Assembly: GCA_946040795.1 (NCBI GenBank)
Contig: CAMGCK010000008.1
Span: 1-44,735 of the forward strand
DNA from: an uncultured Lachnospiraceae bacterium
Lineage (GTDB): Bacteria; Bacillota; Clostridia; Lachnospirales; Lachnospiraceae
DNA length: 44,735 nt
Reading direction: 5' to 3'
Shown: piece by piece, positions 15,798 to 22,632 of the stretch
Layout of the letters: the number at the start of each line of letters is the position of its first letter
How positions within the stretch are numbered: the first letter of the stretch is position 1
The notes under the pieces: model-generated
Told to the model about the DNA's origin: nothing
What the model saw: only the letters and a program-made list of their open reading frames with translations
Database searches by the model: none
Position numbers and translations under genes: made by a program

Positions 15798-16856
15798 TCA
15801 GATTTCTACCCAGCGGCCTTCCTCTGCGGATTTGCAGAGTGCATCCAGGATCTTCTGGCTCTTCACGCCGTCGGCGATGGTGGCATTCTTGCCGTCGCCA
15901 TGACCGTGCATCATGTCGGAGAAGCACTGCATCTGAGAGACCTTGTACTCTTCCGGAATCTCCAAACGGACATACTGCTTGTCCGGATCAGACTCGTCAA
16001 AATAGTCCAGGGTGTCGATGCCGTCATGAAGCGCATCCAGGCTGTATACAAAAGCACCCTTCTCACCGTAGATCTCAACACGCTGATAATTGCCGCGGCC
16101 TGCGGTAAAGCGAGAGATCTGGAAAGAACATGCCGCGCCGTTTGCGGTCTCACAGAGATAATCGGACTGATCATCTACATCGACAGTACCCATACCGCTT
16201 CCATCCAGTTTTTCACGCTCGTGAACAAACGTCTTGTGGTGCGCAACGACCTTGGTATATTCCTCACCGGTCATGAATGTAACCAGATCGAGGACATGGC
16301 AGCCCAGGTCACCCAGCGCGCCGGTGCCGGTGCGCTCCTTAACAAAACGCCAAACCAGCTTGGTATTCTTGTCCGGGAGGCCCCATGCCTGATAATACTG
16401 AGCATTGATATGATAGATCCTTCCCAGCTTTCCGGATTCGATCAGCGCCTTTGCATAGCGGGCAGCTGCCTTATAGCGATAAGAGAAGCATACCATGCCC
16501 TGAACACCGTTTTCATCAACGGCCTTCTGGATGGCTTCCGCCTCCGCCAGATTCAGGGTAATGGGCTTTTCAACGCAGAAATTCTTTTTCTGCTCCGCTG
16601 CATAGATTGCCATTTCCGCATGGAAATCGTTCGGCGTGGAAATATCCACGATGTCAACATCGGGGCAATTGACAAGATCATGATAATCCGTGAAGCAATG
16701 GTCAGCCGGAATGCCGTACTCCTCTGCCTTTGCCTTCAGTTTTGCTTCATCGATGTCGCAGATTGCAACCAGCTGCAGATCCGCGCTTTCCTTAATGCCG
16801 GGAACATGTACACCATTTGAAATTCCGCCAAGTCCGATGGAACCAACACGCAACAT
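15798..16856 (-). CDS. Gfo/Idh/MocA family NAD(P)-dependent oxidoreductase
   Basis: 352 residues. The N-terminal Rossmann motif is VGSIGLGGISNGVHVPG, followed by VAICDID. The catalytic region CVEKPITLNLAEAE includes the conserved E-K-P lysine. LGDLGCHVLDLVTFMTG carries the conserved histidine of the C-terminal sheet domain. Members oxidise or reduce sugars, inositols or sugar derivatives. ATG at 16856 follows AGGAGG at ideal spacing, and in-frame codons upstream of it lack a site. Probably monocistronic, with its own promoter at 16940-16968. Adjacent glycosidases suggest a sugar substrate, but the exact one cannot be read from sequence. Confidence 0.9.
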   Translation of the reverse strand: MLRVGSIGLGGISNGVHVPGIKESADLQLVAICDIDEAKLKAKAEEYGIPADHCFTDYHDLVNCPDVDIVDISTPNDFHAEMAIYAAEQKKNFCVEKPITLNLAEAEAIQKAVDENGVQGMVCFSYRYKAAARYAKALIESGKLGRIYHINAQYYQAWGLPDKNTKLVWRFVKERTGTGALGDLGCHVLDLVTFMTGEEYTKVVAHHKTFVHEREKLDGSGMGTVDVDDQSDYLCETANGAACSFQISRFTAGRGNYQRVEIYGEKGAFVYSLDALHDGIDTLDYFDESDPDKQYVRLEIPEEYKVSQMQCFSDMMHGHGDGKNATIADGVKSQKILDALCKSAEEGRWVEI

Positions 16857-16939
16857 AAGTGAACCTCCTGATAGTAAGTTGTCTTTTGAATATCTTCTAT
16901 TCATTTTCGGGCGCGCACTGCCGCCCATCTCTTAACTGC

Positions 16940-16968
16940 ACTATAGTACGACCGGTCTCAGATGTAAA
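16940..16968 (-). promoter_or_regulatory. Promoter of the Gfo/Idh/MocA gene with palindrome in the spacer
   Basis: TTTACA (16963-16968), 17 bp, TATAGT (16940-16945) on the minus strand. The 8-bp palindrome GACCGGTC (16950-16957) lies inside the spacer, where a bound repressor would occlude RNA polymerase. Predicted leader is about 77 nt. Confidence 0.5.
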
Positions 16969-17094
16969 TGCGGGAAAAGCATTTCATACAGCGGCTTTTT
17001 TGTAGTTTTCCGTCCGATTTCACCAAAGCCCTTGTAAGAAACCCTTGGGGCCAATGCCGTCTTCCCAGTGATAGATGGAAACAGAATTGCCGGT

Positions 17095-18339
17095 TTACTC
17101 ATATTTCAGCAGCATCGGATATCCCTGTTTTGCCAGGTACAGATCGATCTGCGCAAAATCATACATTCTGTAAACAAAGCAGGATTTCACAAAGAGATCC
17201 AGTTTGTTGGAAGGGCTGAAAGCATATCCTGCGCGGGCCATGAGGTCCGTGGCCTGCTCCAGATCCAGTTCCAGTCCCAGACAGAAAATAACAGCCGTGT
17301 TTTTTGTGGGCTGATACTGCGGGTTGCTGCGCACTTTGGAAAACATCTGCTTGGAAAGATTCAGTTTTTTATAGAACTCGGGGTCCGTAAGACCGGTCTT
17401 GTCCAGATATTCAAAGAATTTTTCCTGGAAGGTCTTCGTGTCTTCAACGGCGCCGGGGAAGTCCGGAAGCTTGCCGAATTTGGGCGGCTTGTCTGCACCC
17501 TTGGACTTAAATGCCGCATTGGCCTTGGGAACAGCGGAAGACTTAGGCCCGGCAGCAGACCGAGGCAAGTCTCCGTCCTCAGGTGTGACACGCTCCAACC
17601 GGGGCGATTCAGACCTATAATCCGACTCAAGAGTTACAAAGCCGAATGCCTGCTCTTCGATCTCCTCTCTTTCAGGCAAGATTTCTGCTTCATCACGCAA
17701 AGGTTCTGACGGCCGGTACGGTATCGAAGCCTTCAGCCTATCATCATACCACGGTCTTTTCCGATTCTGCACCCGCAATTCAGAGCGCAGCCCCCGTTCA
17801 TCATAGGCCGGAATGTAGTTCGCTTCAATGTAGTTTTCAATATCCTTGAAAACCTGCGATGTAATCTCATACGCTTCCGTATCATAAATCACCAGACAGA
17901 TCTCCATAGCGCTGTGCATGGCGTAACTCTGCAGCACATTCAAGGCAATCTGAAGGCCTTTGTCCTTTGGAAAACCATAGACACCGGTGGAGATCAGCGG
18001 GAACGCGATGGACTTACAGCCCAGTTCTTCCGCCATTTCCAACGACTTTTTATAACAGCTTGTCAGCGTGTCCTCTTCTCCATGCGCGCCGTCGATCCAG
18101 TACGGGCCGACCGTGTGAATGATATATTTGGCTTTCAATTTGAATGCGGGCGTAACGGCCGCATCGCCGCGGGCGATGGGACCGATCTTCTTCCGCTCCT
18201 TTAACAGGCATTCGATGCCCGCCGCGTTGTAGATCGCACTGTCCACGCCGCAGCCATAAGTGGCTTCCGGATTGGCCGTGTTGACGATGGCATCGGCCTT
18301 TACTTTTGCAATATCGTTACGAATAATGTGAAATGACAT
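17095..18339 (-). CDS. Macrodomain protein with C-terminal HTH-like domain
   Basis: 414 residues. Residues 1-170 form a macrodomain: DAIVNTANPEATYGCGVDSA is the ADP-ribose-binding loop and PLISTGVYGFPKDKG the second glycine loop. Such domains bind or hydrolyse ADP-ribose, O-acetyl-ADP-ribose or ADP-ribosylated targets. A charged, proline-rich, low-complexity linker of about 110 residues follows. The last 110 residues (FFEYLDKTGLTDPEFYKKLN, then MFSKVRSNPQYQPTK) look like a small helical XRE/HTH-type domain that I have seen attached to diverse Clostridia proteins. The ATG at 18339 follows AAGGAGC, and the upstream in-frame region has no site. No ADP-ribosyltransferase partner is adjacent. Role unknown. 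Confidence 0.82.
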   Translation of the reverse strand: MSFHIIRNDIAKVKADAIVNTANPEATYGCGVDSAIYNAAGIECLLKERKKIGPIARGDAAVTPAFKLKAKYIIHTVGPYWIDGAHGEEDTLTSCYKKSLEMAEELGCKSIAFPLISTGVYGFPKDKGLQIALNVLQSYAMHSAMEICLVIYDTEAYEITSQVFKDIENYIEANYIPAYDERGLRSELRVQNRKRPWYDDRLKASIPYRPSEPLRDEAEILPEREEIEEQAFGFVTLESDYRSESPRLERVTPEDGDLPRSAAGPKSSAVPKANAAFKSKGADKPPKFGKLPDFPGAVEDTKTFQEKFFEYLDKTGLTDPEFYKKLNLSKQMFSKVRSNPQYQPTKNTAVIFCLGLELDLEQATDLMARAGYAFSPSNKLDLFVKSCFVYRMYDFAQIDLYLAKQGYPMLLKYE

Positions 18340-18430
18340 GTAATGCTCCTTGCATGCGGAATGCCTGTGTGGTGCATTTTTCCGCTGTTGCTTCAAATGC
18401 CCGCCTCTGACTTCAATATACACCAGTACT

Positions 18431-18619
18431 TCATGAAAGGCTATTATTTCTTACAGTTTTCAGCGGACAACGCGTCTGAATCATAGTTCTGCATGTTTCC
18501 ACGGCCGCCGCTGCCTCCGGCACCTCATTTACGGTACTCGGAGACTTACTCGGACGATTTCCGAATATTCCGATCAGTAAAAACACGATCCACGCCGCCG
18601 CTATAATGCCGTAACGCAC
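18431..18619 (-). CDS. Small single-pass membrane protein, hypothetical
   Basis: 62 residues from a GTG start preceded by GGAG. An N-terminal hydrophobic segment (GIIAAAWIVFLLIGIFG) is followed by a short polar tail with no recognised domain. It lies between the HD-hydrolase and macrodomain genes on the same strand. The segment could equally be a decayed gene end, so translation is uncertain. Confidence 0.35.
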   Translation of the reverse strand: MRYGIIAAAWIVFLLIGIFGNRPSKSPSTVNEVPEAAAAVETCRTMIQTRCPLKTVRNNSLS

Positions 18620-18710
18620 TTTCTTCTCCAGCTTGCAGATCCGTCACTCAGGAAACCCTCGGCTCAGACAGAACGAACCTGCCGATGGCTCCCATTAGAG
18701 GCGTTGTTTA

Positions 18711-19337
18711 TTACCAGTCGGTTTTATTTCCGGTATCCTCTTCCATAAAGTGGCTTGCGTACATGTCCGCTGTGTGAAGAGCGAGCACGATCGGCCAGCG
18801 ATCCACTGCGTTTCCGTAATTAGCCTGCGCATCCGGATCCCTGGTAAAGGCCCCCATGTGATGGCGGATCGCCATGCGCTCCTCCATCGTCAGACGAATC
18901 ATGGATTCCAGCATGAACACCGATTTTTCACCGTGGCCATACGGAAACTCATCGTTGATCGAATAAGTCGGCACCTCCTGCCAGACACCGTTGATCTTTT
19001 TATTGCGCATCTCCACTGTATAAAAATGCGTTTTGCAGAGGTCGTGCATCAGGGTGATCAGCACAAGTGTCTCCTCGGAGATCCTGGCGACTTCATGCCC
19101 AAGCACGATGTAAGAATACGTACCGTCTGCGTTTTTCGTGAGAATGTCGCGAAGCGCATCCATCACATTAAGAGAATGCTGCAGGAGGCCGCCGGGCACA
19201 GACAGATGAAACCGGGTACTGGACGGTGCCGTGTAAAAATCAGAGGTCTGACAGTATTTCAGCAGCTTGTCAGCACCTTCTCTTTTGATTTTCTTGATTT
19301 CCGTTTCAAAACGTTCGATATTCGTCATTGCGTCCAT
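18711..19337 (-). CDS. HD-domain phosphohydrolase
   Basis: 208 residues. The ordered metal ligands of an HD domain are visible: GGLLQHSLNV (His), ITLMHDLCKTHFY (the His-Asp pair), YGHGEKSVF (His), RHHMGAF and a final LHTADMYASH (Asp). These resemble the HD half of YhaM-type 3'-5' exonucleases, but the OB-fold that binds nucleic acid is absent. Substrate is therefore open: nucleotide, oligonucleotide or other phosphoester. GAGAGG precedes the ATG at 19337. Same orientation as the carboxypeptidase gene upstream, with a 42-bp gap. Confidence 0.82.
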   Translation of the reverse strand: MDAMTNIERFETEIKKIKREGADKLLKYCQTSDFYTAPSSTRFHLSVPGGLLQHSLNVMDALRDILTKNADGTYSYIVLGHEVARISEETLVLITLMHDLCKTHFYTVEMRNKKINGVWQEVPTYSINDEFPYGHGEKSVFMLESMIRLTMEERMAIRHHMGAFTRDPDAQANYGNAVDRWPIVLALHTADMYASHFMEEDTGNKTDW

Positions 19338-19379
19338 GCAGTTATTCCTCTCTACGGCATTTATTCAGGCTATTACATA

Positions 19380-20870
19380 TTATCCCAGATATTTCTTTCT
19401 GAAATAGTTTAACAGGGGCTGTGCGCTCAGCGGCTTCTTACATACACGCTCAATGGTTTCCAATGACGTATACAGTCCGCCGTACTGATAAATATTCTCC
19501 CGAAGCCATGCGGTGATATCCTTGATGCGTCCTTCCTTCAGGATGGTATCCACATCGCCCAGGTCACGCTCCAGTGCTTCCAGGAACATACCGTCGTAAA
19601 TGCTGCCAAGCAGATAGGATGAGAAGTAGCCGATGTAACCCGCAGACCAGTGCAGATCCTGCAGAATACCTTCCGTGTCCGTCTCCGGGCGGATGCCCAG
19701 AAGCTCTTCCATCTTATCGCTCCACATTTCCGGAAGCTTATTAACATCCACATCCTCTCGGAAAATGATCTTCTCCAGTTCGTGACGCAGAATAATGTGC
19801 ATGCAGTAGGTCACCTCATCAGCCTTCATACGGATACAGCTGGGGTGTACAAAATTAGCCTTGCGTACAAAATCTTCCCGTGAAATGTCGGAAAGCTCCG
19901 GCATGAGCTGCTGGATGTCCGCGTAGATCGGTACCCAGAAATTAGCGTTGCGGCCCATGATGTTCTCCATGAAGCGGGACTGGCTCTCGTGAAGACCTGC
20001 GGAATTGATATGCTCCACATCGGTACCTTCATACTCCGCAGCAACGCCCTGATTGAACAGACCGTGGCCGCCTTCGTGGATGATGCTGAAGATGGGTTCG
20101 ATGCCATCGTCCTCAAAATAATGATTGGAGACACGGACATCGGAACGGCCGGAACCGGAGGTCAGCGGATGCTCAACTTCCGTCATGGAGCCTGCTTCAA
20201 AATCAAAGCCGATGTAGTTCAGCAGATAACGGCTGACCTTGCGCTGGTGGTCCAGATCATAAAACCGCTCAAAAGGCGTATTATCGATCTTGGAGCGTTC
20301 GATGATCTCCGGCAGCATTTCCTTCAGACCTTCCTTGACCTCGTTAAATACGCGGTCGATGATCTCGCAGGTCATTCCCTCTTCCCGCTCGCCGATCAGC
20401 ACATTGTACACATCCTCACCCGGGTTTGTGATGGCCGCCTGCTTTTTGGCATTTTCAATCTCACGCGCAAGATACGGCGCAAACAGCGCATAGTCGTTGG
20501 TACGCTTGGCCTGCTGCCATGCATTGTTGGACTCCGCACGGTCATGAACGACCTTTGCGTAGAAATCCGCCGGAATCATAATGAAACGATCATACTGTTT
20601 CTTACGGTTCTTGATGGTATGCTGCCATTTCAGTTCCAGCGTGTCAAAAATTTCCGGCTTGGAAAGTTCCTCCAGCATCTTTCCGTATTCTTTAGATGTG
20701 GACATCTCAAAGACCTTGGCCTGGAAGAAAGAATACGCGTCCACATGCTTGGGCAGGCCCTTCTTAGGAGTTGCGGTCTCCATGTCCCAGTGGATGCGGT
20801 TTGCCGCAAGTGAATACTTGCCCATCTCATCATAGTACGCCTTGAATCTCTCAAATACTGCATTAGCCAT
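19380..20870 (-). CDS. M32 family zinc carboxypeptidase (carboxypeptidase Taq type)
   Basis: 496 residues, the standard M32 length. All family signatures are visible in order: HEGGHGLFNQ (zinc-binding HExxH near residue 265), GLHESQSRFMENIMGR (third zinc ligand), IRMKADEVTY and GILQDLHWSAGYIGYF (substrate site). It removes C-terminal residues from peptides in the cytoplasm, with broad specificity except usually proline. AGGAGAGGGG lies upstream of the ATG. Neighbours do not suggest a specialised role, and it is probably general peptide turnover. Confidence 0.95.
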   Translation of the reverse strand: MANAVFERFKAYYDEMGKYSLAANRIHWDMETATPKKGLPKHVDAYSFFQAKVFEMSTSKEYGKMLEELSKPEIFDTLELKWQHTIKNRKKQYDRFIMIPADFYAKVVHDRAESNNAWQQAKRTNDYALFAPYLAREIENAKKQAAITNPGEDVYNVLIGEREEGMTCEIIDRVFNEVKEGLKEMLPEIIERSKIDNTPFERFYDLDHQRKVSRYLLNYIGFDFEAGSMTEVEHPLTSGSGRSDVRVSNHYFEDDGIEPIFSIIHEGGHGLFNQGVAAEYEGTDVEHINSAGLHESQSRFMENIMGRNANFWVPIYADIQQLMPELSDISREDFVRKANFVHPSCIRMKADEVTYCMHIILRHELEKIIFREDVDVNKLPEMWSDKMEELLGIRPETDTEGILQDLHWSAGYIGYFSSYLLGSIYDGMFLEALERDLGDVDTILKEGRIKDITAWLRENIYQYGGLYTSLETIERVCKKPLSAQPLLNYFRKKYLG

Positions 20871-20914
20871 ATTATCCCCTCTCCTGTATCGAATTTCCGG
20901 TCATATCACCGGCA

Positions 20915-21202
20915 TCATTCATGTTCTTCTGAATTTCCTGTCACATCGCTGTTTTCACTGCGTTCATCATCGGCAGCCTCTGCTGCACTCATCATCTGCA
21001 TCATTTCTCTTCGTTTTTCATAAGAATGCGAAAAGACGGTCCAGACGTCCATAAAATTGTCACATTGGTTGTGGATCACACAGAGCGTCTTTTTGTCACT
21101 GTCATAGATCGTGAGATTGCGCTTTTCGCTTTCAAGAACGACCCGGGTCGTAAAATACAGATCAATCTTCCCACTTTTCCGGATGAGACTCATGCTCTTC
21201 AT
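20915..21202 (-). CDS. Conserved-looking small protein, unknown function
   Basis: 95 residues, beginning MKSMSLIRKSGKIDLYFTTR and ending in a very acidic tail (about one-third Asp/Glu/Ser). The central IYDSDKKTLCVIHNQCDNF pattern looks like real protein sequence. It has no clear ribosome-binding site and starts inside the end of the preceding small gene, overlapping it by 41 nt in another frame. Translational coupling, or a frameshift joining the two, would both fit. Confidence 0.45.
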   Translation of the reverse strand: MKSMSLIRKSGKIDLYFTTRVVLESEKRNLTIYDSDKKTLCVIHNQCDNFMDVWTVFSHSYEKRREMMQMMSAAEAADDERSENSDVTGNSEEHE

Positions 21203-21440
21203 TCATCCACTGCACACACTCCGCCTTTCCTTCTTCAGAAAAAGCAAAGGTCCGAATAGTAAAGGCTTCTTCCGGCTGCACATCGGATGCAAACGGCCCT
21301 TTCCAGATTCGCCCTTCCAGTTGAAAATCCGGCTTTTCACCGATTCTGCAGATCTTGTATCGCAGCATTTTATCTGTTCCGGTATACACACCACCCGCCT
21401 TAAAAAACTCCAGTGTATGGATCTTTGCAATATCGATCAT
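21162..21440 (-). CDS. Conserved-looking small protein, unknown function
   Basis: 92 residues from an ATG with AAGGAAG upstream. The pattern FKAGGVYTGTDKMLRYKI, then a KGPF turn, then FSEEGKAECVQWMNEEHES resembles small uncharacterised Lachnospiraceae proteins of similar length that share a 'YTGT..MRYRI' opening and an 'F(T/S)EEG' C-terminal helix. I recall this family without a function. It lies downstream of the AEC transporter gene by 50 bp. Confidence 0.6.
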   Translation of the reverse strand: MIDIAKIHTLEFFKAGGVYTGTDKMLRYKICRIGEKPDFQLEGRIWKGPFASDVQPEEAFTIRTFAFSEEGKAECVQWMNEEHESHPEKWED

Positions 21441-21490
21441 AATTCTTCCTTAAATCTTTTTATATAATTATCACTTACCGGCGTCCGCCG

Positions 21491-22405
21491 TCAGAATACC
21501 ATTCCCAGAACCATGCTCCACAGGCACAGCGTGGGCAGGGAAAGCAGCGTTGAGAAAATCACCATTTTTGTGGCAAATTCCGGTTCCATTTCATATTTTG
21601 CCGCCAGAATACTGGTCGTGGCTCCGGCAGGCATGGCCGTCAGGATGACAGCAACGCCCTTGACAATGCCGGAAACCGGCAGGAAATATACTGCTGCAAA
21701 CACGATGAGCGGCAGGATCACCAGACGATGAACCGTATACAGAACGACAGTCTTATCAAACAGGGTCTTCACATTGATATCGGCCAGGATCATGCCAATG
21801 ACCAGCATGGAAAGTGCCGTGTTGCACTGTCCCAGATATGTGAGGCTCTTGGTCACGGGCTCCGGAAAGCGGAGGCCGGTCAGCATCAGTACGAGGCCGA
21901 TGGCACACGCCACGATACACGGATGCGTGGCCGTCCTGATCAACGTCTTTTTCTTGTCCGAAGTGCCGGAAAAGGCCGCAATACCGGAGGTCCACATCAT
22001 AATGCGGAGCGGAATCAGGAAAACAGAGGCCAAAACCAGACCATACGCACCATAAATTCCTTCCGCAATGGGATTTCCAAGAAAACCGGAGTTGGAGCAG
22101 ATCGTTCCGTATTCCAGACATTTCCGCCGCCCCTCAGACTGCTTTCGATACATAAACCGACCGTAAAACACGGACAGCACCTGGATCAGGATCGATATCA
22201 CCAGCATAACGATGAGTTCCCGACCCATGCCATCCTCAAATTTTACCATAAAAGCTTTCAGGATGTTGGCCGGAAGGACCACGTAAATAACAAGATCTGT
22301 AATAGCAGCCTGTCCTTTACTGTCCACCAGTTTGATTCTTTTAATCAGGAAGCCGACCACCACCAGTAAAAAAACAGTGATTTGAAGCTTCAAAACTTCT
22401 GTCAT
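21491..22405 (-). CDS. AEC (auxin efflux carrier) family transporter
   Basis: 304 residues with about ten hydrophobic helices in the two-fold pattern of the AEC/bile-acid-transporter superfamily. Conserved elements include the DLVIYVVLPANILKAF segment of the first half, GNPIAEGIYG at the cross-over region, and AVILTAMPAGATTSILAAKY at the equivalent position of the second half. Members export or import carboxylates such as malate. The start at 22405 has AAAGGAAA upstream, and the in-frame ATG at 22432 does not. The nearest upstream gene is a small open frame overlapping the helicase end. Confidence 0.9.
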   Translation of the reverse strand: MTEVLKLQITVFLLVVVGFLIKRIKLVDSKGQAAITDLVIYVVLPANILKAFMVKFEDGMGRELIVMLVISILIQVLSVFYGRFMYRKQSEGRRKCLEYGTICSNSGFLGNPIAEGIYGAYGLVLASVFLIPLRIMMWTSGIAAFSGTSDKKKTLIRTATHPCIVACAIGLVLMLTGLRFPEPVTKSLTYLGQCNTALSMLVIGMILADINVKTLFDKTVVLYTVHRLVILPLIVFAAVYFLPVSGIVKGVAVILTAMPAGATTSILAAKYEMEPEFATKMVIFSTLLSLPTLCLWSMVLGMVF

Positions 22406-22461
22406 GATTTTCCTTTCGCGGATCACATCCAATTATGATCCGTCATGATCGTTACTTAATG

Positions 22462-22632
22462 TCACAGGTATTTTCCCCGGTTCACAAGGAGTTCTCTGTA
22501 AAGATCACCAAAAGCATTGTTGGGGCCGGGTGTGTGGCCGGGTACAGAGACCGCGCGAAGAGAAAGGTGTTCGTTCAGTTGGAATAATGCGGAATCTTTA
22601 TTCACCTCATTGGATTCTGCCGTTTTTCTCAT
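22462..22632 (-). CDS. Possible small protein overlapping the helicase 3' end
   Basis: A 56-codon frame, or 47 codons from an internal GTG at 22605. It reads VSVPGHTPGPNNAFGDLYRE and ends LLVNRGKYL, with protein-like composition across a 145-bp gap that otherwise has no content. It overlaps the last 26 nt of the helicase gene in another frame. No strong ribosome-binding site is present, so coupling to helicase translation would be needed. I recognise no family. Confidence 0.35.
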   Translation of the reverse strand: MRKTAESNEVNKDSALFQLNEHLSLRAVSVPGHTPGPNNAFGDLYRELLVNRGKYL

